Origin: Escherichia coli
GTDB lineage: Bacteria; Pseudomonadota; Gammaproteobacteria; Enterobacterales; Enterobacteriaceae
Assembly (NCBI GenBank): GCA_021307345.1
Contig: CP089930.1
Coordinates: 3,534,001 to 3,598,000 of the forward strand
Reading direction: 5' to 3'
Length of the DNA stretch: 64,000 nt
Shown: positions 29,695 through 38,591 of the stretch, piece by piece
How positions within the stretch are numbered: position 1 is the stretch's first letter
How the letters are laid out: each line of letters begins with the position of its first letter
Made by a program: the position numbers and the translations under genes
The notes under the pieces: generated by a model
What the model saw: the letters and a program-made list of their open reading frames with translations, nothing else
Told to the model about the DNA's origin: nothing
The model's database searches: none

Positions 29695-29976
29695 ATGAAT
29701 AAGTATTGGCTGTCAGGAATCATTTTTCTTGCCTATGGATTGGCTTCTCCCGCGTTCTCTTCAGAGACTGCCGCATTAACGATTAATGGCAGGATCAGCC
29801 CCCCAACATGCAGTATGGATATTGTTAATAGCCAGCCCCAACAGCATTGCGGTCAGGTATCGCAAAGCGTTGATACCCGTCATCGGATTTCTTCGCCGGT
29901 AAAAGGCGTCACTACAGAGCTGGTTACAGCGGGCAACGATAGCAAACGTCGAATCGTATTAAATCGCTACGATTAA
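29695..29976 (+). CDS. yehE: DUF2574 protein YehE
   Basis: A 93-aa exported protein. The signal peptide (MNKYWLSGIIFLAYGLASPAFS) is followed by a short mature domain with TINGRISPPTCSMD. This resembles the beginning of fimbrial subunits, including a Cys after P-P-T; a second Cys is in QQHCGQ. It belongs to the DUF2574 family and sits at the head of the yeh fimbrial locus, separated from yehD by a strong terminator. It may be a degenerate or specialised fimbrial accessory protein; no function is established. Confidence 0.88.
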   Translation: MNKYWLSGIIFLAYGLASPAFSSETAALTINGRISPPTCSMDIVNSQPQQHCGQVSQSVDTRHRISSPVKGVTTELVTAGNDSKRRIVLNRYD

Positions 29977-30006
29977 TCAGGCAACACTCTTTTAATAATA
30001 TTTGGA

Positions 30007-30046
30007 AAGCCTAAATCATTCCCATGAATGATTTAGGCTTTTTTAT
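30007..30046 (+). terminator. Strong intrinsic terminator after yehE
   Basis: A perfect 15-bp stem (AAGCCTAAATCATTC and its complement) with a 4-nt loop is followed by TTTTATTTATTTT. It isolates yehE from the AT-rich yehD promoter region (30050-30267), in which I see no ORF. Confidence 0.9.
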
Positions 30047-30267
30047 TTATTTTAAGAATGTGGTTAACAGTAAATTATGTCAATTAATAGATGTGGTAAA
30101 TATTTAATTCCCTTAAGTATTTGTTGTAATTATATTGCAATGGTTAACTTGTTTTAAATCAATAAAACAATATGTTTACATTGCGGTAACTTTTTTGATG
30201 TGAGAAATTTGTTTCCACGAGATACAGAGTCTTAACAATCAAAATAAACTATATTAAGGAACCTATT

Positions 30268-30810
30268 ATGAAACATTCAATTATTGCTACCGCTGTCTTT
30301 TCTTCTTTTTTTATGAGTGCTGGCGTATTTGCTGCAGACGTTGATACCGGAACATTAACTATTAAAGGGAATATTGCAGAGTCTCCGTGTAAATTCGAAG
30401 CGGGTGGTGATTCAGTAAGTATTAATATGCCAACTGTTCCGACCACTGTCTTTGAAGGTAAAGCGAAATATTCAACCTATGATGATGCTGTCGGTGTAAC
30501 CAGCAGCATGTTAAAAATTAGCTGCCCGAAAGAAGTTGCTGGTGTAAAACTCTCGTTGATCACCAATGATAAAATAACTGGTAACGATAAAGCGATAGCC
30601 AGTAGCAACGATACCGTGGGTTATTATCTCTATTTAGGCGATAACAGCGATGTCCTGGATGTTTCAGCGCCTTTTAATATTGAGAGTTATAAAACAGCGG
30701 ATGGTCAGTATGCGATTCCGTTTAAAGCAAAATACCTGAAACTGACAGAAGACTCAGTGCAATCAGGTGATGTGGTCTCTTCTTTAGTTATGCGTGTGGC
30801 GCAGGATTAA
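30268..30810 (+). CDS. yehD: Major fimbrial subunit YehD
   Basis: A 180-aa pilin precursor: signal peptide MKHSIIATAVFSSFFMSAGVFA, then a mature chain starting near AADVDTGTLTIKGNIAESPC. It has the first-Cys context of type 1-like subunits and a donor-strand-compatible C-terminus ending VVSSLVMRVAQD. The upstream 220 bp are very AT-rich, as in H-NS-silenced fimbrial promoters. It is the first gene of the yehDCBA chaperone-usher operon. A hairpin between yehD and yehC would keep subunit levels above chaperone and usher. Confidence 0.94.
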   Translation: MKHSIIATAVFSSFFMSAGVFAADVDTGTLTIKGNIAESPCKFEAGGDSVSINMPTVPTTVFEGKAKYSTYDDAVGVTSSMLKISCPKEVAGVKLSLITNDKITGNDKAIASSNDTVGYYLYLGDNSDVLDVSAPFNIESYKTADGQYAIPFKAKYLKLTEDSVQSGDVVSSLVMRVAQD

Positions 30811-30850
30811 TAATTAAATAATTTTTCAAGTTTCTCCAGGAAATAAACAT

Positions 30851-30880
30851 GGCCGCTATCTCCATGGCGGCCTTTTAATT
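30851..30880 (+). terminator. Attenuating hairpin between yehD and yehC
   Basis: GGCCGC and GCGGCC arms surround a short loop and are followed by TTTTAATTTT, 40 nt after the yehD stop and before the yehC ribosome binding site (AAGAGG). Partial termination here would favour the major subunit, as in other fimbrial operons. Confidence 0.65.
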
Positions 30881-30895
30881 TTAAGAGGCATTAAG

Positions 30896-31570
30896 ATGAA
30901 AGGGTTATTAGCTTTACTCATTTCTTCTATGGTTCTTCCTGCACATGCCGGAATTGTCATCTACGGGACGCGAATTATTTACCCGGCTGAAAATAAAGAA
31001 GTGATGGTGCAGTTGATGAATCAGGGAAACCGATCTTCATTACTTCAGGCGTGGATTGATGATGGCGACACATCACTGCCGCCGGAAAAGATTCAGGTTC
31101 CTTTCATGCTAACGCCACCAGTGGCAAAAATAGGGGCTAACTCCGGACAGCAAGTAAAAATTAAAATCATGCCGAATAAGTTGCCCAGTAATAAAGAGAG
31201 CATTTTTTATCTGAATGTTCTGGATATTCCACCAAATAGTCCAGAACAAGAAGGCAAGAATGCACTGAAGTTTGCGATGCAAAACAGAATCAAATTGTTT
31301 TACCGACCGGCGGGTATTGCTCCGGTTAATAAAGCAACGTTTAAGAAATTGCTGGTAAATCGTAGCGGCAATGGGCTGATGATAAAAAATGATTCGCCGA
31401 ACTGGGTGACGATTTCCGATGTAAAAGCAAATAATGTCAAAGTCAATTATGAAACCATCATGATTGCGCCATTAGAAAGCCAGAGTGTAAACGTCAAAAC
31501 TAATAATGCGAATAGCTGGTATTTGACCATTATTGATGATGATGGCAACTATATTAGCGACAAAATTTAA
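30896..31570 (+). CDS. yehC: Periplasmic fimbrial chaperone YehC
   Basis: A 224-aa chaperone of the PapD family with signal peptide MKGLLALLISSMVLPAHAG. The two Ig-like domains show LLQAWIDDGD and FMLTPPVAKI, and the subunit-binding FYLNVLDIPP with the strand region ALKFAMQNRIKLFYRP containing the conserved basic residues. K-12 annotation, as I recall it, begins 15 codons earlier. Here that upstream ATG frame hits TAA within ten codons, which supports the start at 30896. Confidence 0.93.
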   Translation: MKGLLALLISSMVLPAHAGIVIYGTRIIYPAENKEVMVQLMNQGNRSSLLQAWIDDGDTSLPPEKIQVPFMLTPPVAKIGANSGQQVKIKIMPNKLPSNKESIFYLNVLDIPPNSPEQEGKNALKFAMQNRIKLFYRPAGIAPVNKATFKKLLVNRSGNGLMIKNDSPNWVTISDVKANNVKVNYETIMIAPLESQSVNVKTNNANSWYLTIIDDDGNYISDKI

Positions 31571-31585
31571 TTGCAGGAGCTGCCC

Positions 31586-34066
31586 GTGTTGAGAATAACC
31601 CCACTCGCATCAGCAATCGTAGCGTTATTGCTCGGCATTGAAGCGTATGCAGCGGAAGAAACCTTTGATACCCATTTTATGATGGGGGGAATGAAAGACC
31701 AACAGGTTGCTCATATTCGCCTTGATGATAATCAACCTTTACCGGGCCAATATGACATCGATATTTATGTCAATAAACAATGGCGTGGGAAATATGAGAT
31801 TATCGTTAAAGATAACCCCGAAGAAACATGCCTGGCGAGAGAAATTATCAAGCGGTTAGGTATTAATACCGATAACTTCGCCAGTAGTAAGCAATGTTTA
31901 ACATTAGAGCAACTTGTTCAGGGTGGGAGTTATGCCTGGAATATCGGTGTTTTTCGTTTAGATTTCAGCGTTCCGCAAGCCTGGGTTGATGAACTGGAAA
32001 GTGGTTATGTCCCGCCGGAAAACTGGGAACGGGGTATTAATGCTTTTTATACCTCTTATTATATGAGCCAGTATTACAGCGACTATAAAGCGTCGGGTAA
32101 TAACAAGAGTAGTTATGTTCGTTTTAGCAGTGGATTAAATCTGCTGGGGTGGCAACTGCATTCTGATGCCAGTTTCAGCAAAACGGATAACAATCCTGGG
32201 GAGTGGAAAAGCAATACCCTATATCTGGAACGCGGGTTTGCACAAATTCTCGGCACGCTGCGTGTCGGTGATATGTACACCTCAAGCGATATTTTTGACT
32301 CTGTTCGCTTCAGTGGCGTGCGACTTTTTCGTGATATGCAGATGTTGCCTGACTCGAAACAAAATTTTACCCCACGAGTGCAGGGGATTGCGCAGAGTAA
32401 CGCGCTGGTAACCATTGAACAAAACGGTTTTATTGTTTATCAGAAGGAGGTTCCACCTGGCCCATTTTCGATTACTGATTTGCAATTGGCCGGTGGTGGA
32501 GCGGATCTTGATGTTAGCGTGAAAGAGGCTGACGGTTCGGTTACCACGTACCTGGTGCCTTATTCGGCGGTGCCAAATATGTTGCAACCGGGCGTGTCGA
32601 AATATGATTTTGCGGCGGGTCGTAGCCATATTGAAGGAGCAAATAAGCAAAGCGATTTTGTTCAGGTCGGTTACCAGTATGGCTTTAATAATTTATTAAC
32701 GCTGTATGGCGGCACGATGATTGCCAATAATTACTACGCATTTACTCTTGGGACTGGCTGGAATACACGCATTGGCGCGATTTCTGTCGATGCAACAAAA
32801 TCTCATAGTAAGCAAGATAATGGCGATATTTTTGACGGACAAAGTTATCAGATAGCCTACAACAAATTTGTGACTCAAACATCGACGCGTTTTGGCCTGG
32901 CAGCCTGGCGTTATTCTTCGCGCGATTACCGGACGTTTAATGATTATGTCTGGGCAAATAATAAAGATAATTATCGTCGCGATAAAAATGATGCCTATGA
33001 CATTGCAGATTATTACCAGAATGATTTTGGGCGCAAAAATAGCTTTTCCGCCAATATGAGTCAGTCATTGCCAGAAGGCTGGGGTTCTGTGTCATTAAGC
33101 ACATTATGGCGAGATTACTGGGGGCGTAGCGGCAGCAGCAAAGATTATCAGTTGAGTTACTCCAATAACTTGCAACGGATAAGCTATACCCTCGCAGCAA
33201 GTCAGGCTTATGACGAGAATCATCATGAAGAAAAACGCTTTAATATTTTTATATCGATTCCCTTTGATTGGGGTGATGATGTCACGACACCACGGCGGCA
33301 AATATATATGTCTAACTCAACGACCTTTGACGATCAGGGTTTTGCCTCAAACAATACAGGAATATCGGGAACGGTTGGGAGCCGCGATCAGTTTAACTAT
33401 GGTGCCAACTTGAGTCATCAGCATCAGGGGAACGAAACGACAGCTGGGGCGAATTTAACCTGGAACGCGCCGATGGTGACAGTGAATGGCAGTTATAGTC
33501 AGTCGAGTATTTATCGACAGGCTGGAGCCAGTGTTTCAGGGGGCATTGTCGCCTGGTCTGGTGGTGTGAATCTGGCGAATCGTCTTTCTGAAACGTTTGC
33601 TGTGATGTATGCACCAGGAATTAAAGATGCTTATGTTAATGGACAAAAATATCGCACTACAAATCGTAATGGGGTGGTGGTATACGACGGAATGACGTCT
33701 TATCGGGAAAATCACCTGATGCTGGATGTGTCGCAAAGCGATAGCGAAGCAGAATTACGTGGCAACCGGAAAATTGCCGCCCCTTATCGCGGCGCGGTTG
33801 TATTGGTTAATTTTGATACCGATCAGCGCAAGCCATGGTTTATAAAAGCGTTAAGAGCGGATGGGCAACCATTAACGTTTGGTTATGAAGTCAATGATAT
33901 CCATGGTCATAACATTGGCGTTGTCGGCCAGGGAAGTCAGTTATTTATTCGCACCAATGAAGTACCGCCATCGGTTAATGTGGCAATTAATAAGCAACAA
34001 GGACTTTCATGCATAATCACCTTCGGTAAAGAGATTGATGAAAGTAAAAATTATATTTGCCAGTAA
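31586..34066 (+). CDS. yehB: Outer-membrane fimbrial usher YehB
   Basis: An 826-aa usher forming the outer-membrane assembly channel. The signal peptide ends near EAYA, then come the N-terminal chaperone-binding domain with FDTHFMMGG, a 24-strand beta barrel with the plug insertion (PRVQGIAQSNALVTIEQNG) and two C-terminal domains ending GLSCIITFGKE...YICQ with the paired Cys. The start is GTG at 31586, with GCAGGAG 6 nt before it; a TTG 15 nt upstream is not used. It directly follows yehC and precedes yehA by 15 nt. Confidence 0.94.
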   Translation: MLRITPLASAIVALLLGIEAYAAEETFDTHFMMGGMKDQQVAHIRLDDNQPLPGQYDIDIYVNKQWRGKYEIIVKDNPEETCLAREIIKRLGINTDNFASSKQCLTLEQLVQGGSYAWNIGVFRLDFSVPQAWVDELESGYVPPENWERGINAFYTSYYMSQYYSDYKASGNNKSSYVRFSSGLNLLGWQLHSDASFSKTDNNPGEWKSNTLYLERGFAQILGTLRVGDMYTSSDIFDSVRFSGVRLFRDMQMLPDSKQNFTPRVQGIAQSNALVTIEQNGFIVYQKEVPPGPFSITDLQLAGGGADLDVSVKEADGSVTTYLVPYSAVPNMLQPGVSKYDFAAGRSHIEGANKQSDFVQVGYQYGFNNLLTLYGGTMIANNYYAFTLGTGWNTRIGAISVDATKSHSKQDNGDIFDGQSYQIAYNKFVTQTSTRFGLAAWRYSSRDYRTFNDYVWANNKDNYRRDKNDAYDIADYYQNDFGRKNSFSANMSQSLPEGWGSVSLSTLWRDYWGRSGSSKDYQLSYSNNLQRISYTLAASQAYDENHHEEKRFNIFISIPFDWGDDVTTPRRQIYMSNSTTFDDQGFASNNTGISGTVGSRDQFNYGANLSHQHQGNETTAGANLTWNAPMVTVNGSYSQSSIYRQAGASVSGGIVAWSGGVNLANRLSETFAVMYAPGIKDAYVNGQKYRTTNRNGVVVYDGMTSYRENHLMLDVSQSDSEAELRGNRKIAAPYRGAVVLVNFDTDQRKPWFIKALRADGQPLTFGYEVNDIHGHNIGVVGQGSQLFIRTNEVPPSVNVAINKQQGLSCIITFGKEIDESKNYICQ

Positions 34067-34081
34067 TAGTCAGGTGGTTCT

Positions 34082-34427
34082 ATGAAAAATCGCATAATGT
34101 TATTTATATTAATGATGATGGCTATTCCTGTGAGCTATGCGGCATGTTATGGAGAGTTGTCAGCGCAGCATAATTTGGTTGTTCAGGGAGATTTTGCGCT
34201 AACTCAAACACAAACGGCGACATATGAGCATAATTTTAATGACTCGTCATGCGTGAGTACGAATACCATCAACCCCATGAGTCCGTCGGATATTGTTGTT
34301 GGACTTTATAACGATACCATTAAATTAAATTTACATTTTGAATGGACTAACAAAAACAGCATCACATTATCAAATAACCAGACCAGTTTCACCAGTGGTT
34401 ATTCAGTAACGGTGACATCGGCAGCCA
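34082..34427 (+). pseudogene. yehA: yehA 5' part, truncated by IS1 (fimbrial tip adhesin)
   Basis: The first 115 codons of the tip-adhesin gene, with signal peptide MKNRIMLFILMMMAIPVSYA. The frame runs two codons into IS1 and stops at 34430-34432, giving a 116-residue product. Lacking its C-terminal pilin domain, this fragment could not join the fimbria by donor-strand exchange. The downstream part resumes at 35196. Together they lack about 55 residues compared with the 344-aa K-12 protein as I recall it. Confidence 0.92.
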
Positions 34428-34442
34428 GGTAATGACTCTAAC

Positions 34443-34946
34443 TTATTGATAGTGTTTTATGTTCAGATAATGCCCGATGACTTTGTCATGCAGCTCCACC
34501 GATTTTGAAAACGACAGCGACTTCCGTCCCAGCCGTGCCAGGTGCTGCCTCAGATTCAGGTTATGCCGCTCAATTCGCTGCGTATATCGCTTGCTGATTA
34601 CGTGCAGCTTTCCCTTCAGGCGGGATTCATACAGCGGCCAGCCATCCGTCATCCATATCACCACGTCAAAGGGTGACAGCAGGCTCATAAGACGCCCCAG
34701 CGTCGCCATAGTGCGTTCACCGAATACGTGCGCAACAACCGTCTTCCGGAGCCTGTCATACGCGTAAAACAGCCAGCGCTGGCGCGATTTAGCCCCGACA
34801 TAGCCCCACTGTTCGTCCATTTCCGCGCAGACGATGACGTCACTGCCCGGCTGTATGCGCGAGGTTACCGACTGCGGCCTGAGTTTTTTAAGTGACGTAA
34901 AATCGTGTTGAGGCCAACGCCCATAATGCGGGCAGTTGCCCGGCAT
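34443..34946 (-). CDS. insB: IS1 transposase part InsB
   Basis: A 167-aa frame encoding the DDE catalytic part of IS1 transposase. It is expressed mainly as the InsAB' fusion through -1 frameshifting at an A6C slippery run (34883-34889 on the minus strand). It contains the IS1-typical [12 protein letters not shown] and [12 protein letters not shown] segments. The frame is open to its normal end. Confidence 0.95.
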
Positions 34947-35140
34947 CCAACGCCATTCATGGCCATATCAATGATTTTCTGGTGCGTACCGGGTTGAGAA
35001 GCGGTGTAAGTGAACTGCAGTTGCCATGTTTTACGGCAGTGAGAGCAGAGATAGCGCTGATGTCCGGCGGTGCTTTTGCCGTTACGCACCACCCCGTCAG
35101 TAGCTGAACAGGAGGGACAGCTGATAGAAACAGAAGCCAC
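34865..35140 (-). CDS. insA: IS1 regulatory protein InsA
   Basis: A 91-aa DNA-binding protein with an N-terminal zinc-ribbon ([14 protein letters not shown], then CSHCRKTW) and a helix-turn-helix ([16 protein letters not shown]). Alone it binds IS1 ends and represses transposition. Fused to InsB by frameshift it forms the active transposase. The sequence is intact, so the element looks potentially mobile. Confidence 0.95.
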
Positions 35141-35195
35141 TGGAGCACCTCAAAAACACCATCATACACTAAATCAGTAAGTTGGCAGCATCACC

Positions 35196-35721
35196 CAGAA
35201 ATGCATTGGCACAAAATGCAGGTGTCTATTCCTTTAATCTGGCATTGTCATACAACCCGATAACAACGACCTGCAAACCTGATGATTTATTAATTACTTT
35301 AGAGAGTATTCCCGTTTCACAATTACCAGTCACAGGTAACAAAACAACAATAAATAGTAAGAAAGGGGATATTATTCTGCGTTGTAAAAATTTATTAGGT
35401 CAACAAAATCAAACATCACGGAAAATGCAGGTGTATTTATCAAGTTCTGATTTGTTAACCAGCAGTAACACGATACTGAAAGGTGCGGAAGATAATGGCG
35501 TAGGATTTATTCTTGAAAGTAATGGTTCACCTGTCACACTTTTAAATATCACTGACAGCAGTAAAGGATACACAAATTTAAAGGAAATTGCGGCGAAGTC
35601 AAAAATTACAGATACAACAGTCTTAATTCCGGTAACAGCCAGTTACTATGTATATGATAAAAATAAAGTTAAATCTGGCGCACTGGAGGCTACTGCCTTG
35701 ATCAACGTGAAATACGACTAA
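35196..35721 (+). pseudogene. yehA: yehA 3' part after IS1
   Basis: The reading frame resumes at codon 35197 with RNALAQNAGVYSFNLALSYN and runs to the normal end LINVKYD, 174 codons plus stop. It has no start codon or signal peptide of its own. It encodes the C-terminal pilin-like domain of the YehA adhesin. A terminator follows at 35778. Without the missing linker and N-terminus it is probably not made. Confidence 0.9.
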
Positions 35722-35777
35722 TAACAAGTAAGACGAGCAAGTGGCTAATAATAAAAAATAACAAGGTGTCTGCATTT

Positions 35778-35804
35778 CCCCCTCATGATGAGGGGGCTTT
35801 TTTT
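35778..35804 (+). terminator. Intrinsic terminator of the yeh operon
   Basis: CCCCCTC/GAGGGGG with a 5-nt loop is followed by CTTTTTTT. It overlaps the stop codon of the opposing rcnB gene by 2 nt. Confidence 0.85.
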
Positions 35805-36141
35805 AGCGATGGTAGAATATTTCGCCGTCGTAGGCTTTAATGATTTTACCATCAGTGTCGTTGATCAACACATATGCGCCACCCATATAGGTCCAGTGGG
35901 TTCCGGCGTCAGGGGCAGGCAGGTTACGTAACTGCCACTGCTTAATATTGTACTCATCGGTGCGGTACATCTCTGGAACGGTATCGCCTGGTTTGAAATG
36001 CTTGAAGTCAGCGATGAAACTGCTCAACTCATACTTTGAAATTCCAGAGGCATTGGTCGAACCCGCAGTGACCGGTGCGGCCCACGCTACGCTGGTTGCC
36101 AGCAACAGCGCACCCAACAATAACTTATTTCTTATGGTCAT
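35803..36141 (-). CDS. rcnB: Periplasmic nickel/cobalt homeostasis protein RcnB
   Basis: A 112-aa exported protein. The signal peptide MTIRNKLLLGALLLATSVAWAA precedes a RcnB-family domain that contains YELSSFIADFKHFKPGD and ends with WTYMGGAYVLINDTDGKII and FYHR. It modulates Ni/Co levels with the RcnA exporter and acts in the periplasm. It is downstream of rcnA in the same direction but separated by 218 bp, so it is probably a separate transcript. Confidence 0.94.
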   Translation of the reverse strand: MTIRNKLLLGALLLATSVAWAAPVTAGSTNASGISKYELSSFIADFKHFKPGDTVPEMYRTDEYNIKQWQLRNLPAPDAGTHWTYMGGAYVLINDTDGKIIKAYDGEIFYHR

Positions 36142-36253
36142 ATACTCTCCACGTTGGGGATCAGCAAAATCAGTCGCATATCTTTCCTGTCATACAATAT
36201 AACCGACAAGCGATATTTTGTTAGTGATCCCATGATTTCGTAAAAAGTGTAAA

Positions 36254-36280
36254 TGAAAGGATGCTGTAAAAGCATCCTCA
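36254..36280 (-). terminator. Hairpin downstream of rcnA
   Basis: AGGATGCT/AGCATCCT with a 5-nt loop lies about 80 nt after the rcnA stop. On the minus strand it is followed by TTCATTT, consistent with a terminator. The remainder of 36142-36359 shows no ORF. Confidence 0.55.
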
Positions 36281-36359
36281 TCGGGCGAAGAGTCAGCGGA
36301 AATAGCTGATTTAAGAATCATCCTGGGCTGAAGATAACATGCAAGCCCAAAGGATTGAG

Positions 36360-37187
36360 TTATCGCATTATGCCCATAAAGCCATGCACGCCCATATACA
36401 CTCCGACTAAGCCAATTAACAAGCTGGAAAAATAGGGGGCTTTTTGGGCTAGTGTGTTAAATCCGCTCCAGCGTTTTGCCACTTGCTGGACACTGATTGC
36501 CGCGCCAACGCCCACGGTGACCAGCGTTAACGCAAGGCCAATACTGAAACTAACGACCAGAGTTGCTCCCAGAGTGAGGGCTTTCAGTTGAATACAAATC
36601 AGCAGCACAGTTATCGCTGCAGGGCAGGGGATCAGTCCGCCAGTCAAGCCAAACAGTAAAATCTGCCAGTTCGTGACATCCCTGCCATCAAAGCGTCGTT
36701 TAATGTCATTTGCGTGAGCCAGTTCATGGGCGTCCTGATATTCGACATTCTCGCCATGTCCGTGATGGTGATGATGTTCGTGATCATGGTCATGATGGTG
36801 GTGCTCGTGATCATGATCATGCCCGTGCATATTCTCAAGCCAGTTTCGTTCACCGCGCCATGTGCGCCAGAACATCCATAATGCGGTGCCGAGAATGATG
36901 ACCGCAGAAATTAACTGTAGCCACGGTTCCGCCGACTGCGCAGTAAAGCGTTTGCTGATCACCATCCCGCCAAAGGCAATCAACCAGACTACCGCAGTAT
37001 GCGAAATGGTTGCTGCCAGTCCAAGCATCACCGCCTGTTTAATCGTACCTTTAATGGCGATGATAAACGCCGCCATCATCGTTTTTGAGTGCCCAGGCTC
37101 CAGACCATGAAGTGCACCGAGTAAGATGGCGCTGGGGATGAAGAACCAGGCGTTTCCTTGCTGAAGAAGAGTGGTAAATTCAGTCAT
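36360..37187 (-). CDS. rcnA: Nickel/cobalt efflux protein RcnA
   Basis: A 275-aa inner-membrane exporter of Ni2+ and Co2+. It has six membrane segments of the NicO family, the HGLEPGHSKTMM motif in the first part and GLIPCPAAITVL in the second. Between them is a cytoplasmic His-rich loop (about residues 119-150) that alternates HDHDHEHHHH and binds metal. This loop is one residue longer than I recall for K-12 and differs in His/Asp pattern, a typical hypervariable repeat. It is divergent from rcnR, which represses it. Confidence 0.95.
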   Translation of the reverse strand: MTEFTTLLQQGNAWFFIPSAILLGALHGLEPGHSKTMMAAFIIAIKGTIKQAVMLGLAATISHTAVVWLIAFGGMVISKRFTAQSAEPWLQLISAVIILGTALWMFWRTWRGERNWLENMHGHDHDHEHHHHDHDHEHHHHHGHGENVEYQDAHELAHANDIKRRFDGRDVTNWQILLFGLTGGLIPCPAAITVLLICIQLKALTLGATLVVSFSIGLALTLVTVGVGAAISVQQVAKRWSGFNTLAQKAPYFSSLLIGLVGVYMGVHGFMGIMR

Positions 37188-37224
37188 GATAATAATTCTT
37201 AGTATTAAATGGATGCAGAGATTC

Positions 37225-37239
37225 TACTCCCCCCCAGTA
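37225..37239. promoter_or_regulatory. RcnR operator 1 (TACT-C7-AGTA)
   Basis: RcnR recognises TACT-(G6/C6)-N-AGTA sequences. This site is TACT, seven C, AGTA, in the rcnA-rcnR divergent interval. Confidence 0.85.
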
Positions 37240-37244
37240 CATGA

Positions 37245-37259
37245 TACTACCCCCCAGTA
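37245..37259. promoter_or_regulatory. RcnR operator 2 (TACT-A-C6-AGTA)
   Basis: A second RcnR site begins 20 bp after the first, so two tetramers could bind side by side. They control both rcnA and rcnR; Ni or Co binding releases the repressor. Confidence 0.85.
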
Positions 37260-37307
37260 GATTAATAGTGCTATGATTTTTCATTATCTTGTTAACCAGG
37301 TGTTGTT

Positions 37308-37580
37308 ATGTCTCATACCATCCGCGACAAACAGAAACTGAAAGCGCGCGCCAGTAAGATTCAGGGACAGGTCGTCGCGCTTAAGAAAATGCTCGACGAA
37401 CCGCATGAATGTGCTGCCGTTCTACAACAGATTGCCGCCATTCGTGGCGCGGTAAACGGCCTGATGCGGGAAGTGATTAAAGGTCATCTGACGGAACACA
37501 TTGTTCACCAGGGCGATGAACTAAAGCGTGAAGAAGACCTGGATGTTGTCCTTAAGGTGCTGGATTCGTATATAAAATAG
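37308..37580 (+). CDS. rcnR: Nickel/cobalt-responsive repressor RcnR
   Basis: A 90-aa all-helical CsoR/RcnR repressor. The metal ligands His3, Cys35, His60 and His64 are all present ([22 protein letters not shown]). It represses the divergent rcnA when apo and is released by Ni(II) or Co(II). Two operators lie in the intergenic region. The sequence agrees with K-12 RcnR (YohL). Confidence 0.97.
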
Positions 37581-37675
37581 TTTCGTGACGTTATTGTAAT
37601 ACTGCCGTTTTTCCTCGTTTACAACGCGCGCGCCGGACATTACCATCCTCCTCTGCGATTTATTATCGCAACCAA

Positions 37676-37757
37676 ACGACTCGGGGTGCCCTTCTGCGTG
37701 AAGGCTGAGAAATACCCGTATCACCTGATCTGGATAATGCCAGCGTAGGGAAGTCAC
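37676..37757 (+). promoter_or_regulatory. TPP riboswitch controlling thiMD
   Basis: The thi-box aptamer is complete: ACTCGGGGTGCCC, the CTGAGA core (GGCTGAGAAATACCCG), ACCTGATCTGGATAATGCCAG and CGTAGGGAAGT, enclosed by a GACT/AGTC P1 stem. The expression platform runs to the thiM ribosome binding site (AGGAG at 37792-37796). Binding of thiamine pyrophosphate sequesters that site and lowers thiM translation. It matches the well-studied E. coli thiM riboswitch. Confidence 0.96.
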
Positions 37758-37802
37758 AGACCATCAGGTCATTGCTTCTTCACGTTATGGCAGGAGCAAA
37801 TT

Positions 37803-38591
37803 ATGCAAGTCGACCTGCTGAGTCCGGCGCAATCAGCGCCCGTGTTACACCTTTTTCACCAATATTCCCCCCTTGTGCATTGCATGACTAATGATGTGGT
37901 GCAAACCTTTACTGCCAATACTTTACTGGCGCTCGGCGCATCGCCAGCGATGGTTATCGAAACCGAAGAGGCCAGTCAGTTTGCGGCAATTGCCAGTGCT
38001 TTACTGATTAACGTTGGTACACTGACGCAGCCACGCGCACAGGCGATGCGTGCCGCCGTAGAACAGGCAACACGCTCCCAAACACCCTGGACACTTGACC
38101 CGGTCGCGGTTGGTGCACTCGATTATCGCCGCCGTTTTTGTCTGAAACTCCTGTCTCTTAAACCAAGCGCCATACGCGGTAATGCTTCGGAAATCATGGC
38201 ATTAGCAGGCATCGCTAATGGTGGTCGTGGTGTGGATACCACTGACGCAGCAGCCAATGCGTTGCCCGCCGCACAAACTCTGGCACGGGAAACCGGCGCA
38301 ATCGTCGTGGTCACTGGCGAGGTGGATTATGTTACTAATGGTCGTCGCACCGTTGGTATTCACGGCGGTGACCCGTTAATGACCAAAGTGGTGGGAACTG
38401 GCTGCGCATTATCGGCAGTTGTCGCTGCGAGCTGTGCATTACCGGGCGATACGCTGGAAAATGTTGCATCTGCCTGTCACTGGATGAAACAAGCCGGAGA
38501 ACGCGCAGTCGTCAGAAGCGAAGGGCCGGGCAGTTTTGTTCCACATTTCCTTGATGCGCTCTGGCAGCTGACGCAGGAGGTGCAGGCATGA
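37803..38591 (+). CDS. thiM: Hydroxyethylthiazole kinase
   Basis: A 262-aa thiamine salvage enzyme that phosphorylates 4-methyl-5-(2-hydroxyethyl)thiazole. Ribokinase-like fold with [23 protein letters not shown] and ASPAM near the substrate site, [10 protein letters not shown], and the catalytic [12 protein letters not shown] anion hole with Cys. Its translation is controlled by the TPP riboswitch upstream. The stop overlaps the thiD start by 4 nt. Confidence 0.97.
   Translation: MQVDLLSPAQSAPVLHLFHQYSPLVHCMTNDVVQTFTANTLLALGASPAMVIETEEASQFAAIASALLINVGTLTQPRAQAMRAAVEQATRSQTPWTLDPVAVGALDYRRRFCLKLLSLKPSAIRGNASEIMALAGIANGGRGVDTTDAAANALPAAQTLARETGAIVVVTGEVDYVTNGRRTVGIHGGDPLMTKVVGTGCALSAVVAASCALPGDTLENVASACHWMKQAGERAVVRSEGPGSFVPHFLDALWQLTQEVQA

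Larger units (their letters stand above)
34428..35195 (-). mobile_element. IS1 insertion sequence (768 bp), complete
   Basis: The ends GGTAATGACTCTAACTTATT and GTTGGCAGCATCACC are the IS1 terminal inverted repeats, and the length between them is exactly 768 bp, the IS1 size. Both reading frames, insA and insB, are intact on the minus strand. The bases flanking it (CGGCAGCCA on the left, CAGAAATGC on the right) are not a duplication, unlike the 8-9 bp target repeats expected from simple insertion. Confidence 0.97.

Noticed and set aside
34428-35195. Composite transposon or genomic island in the fimbrial locus
   Set aside because: Only one IS1 copy is present, and the fimbrial genes on both sides are native yeh genes.
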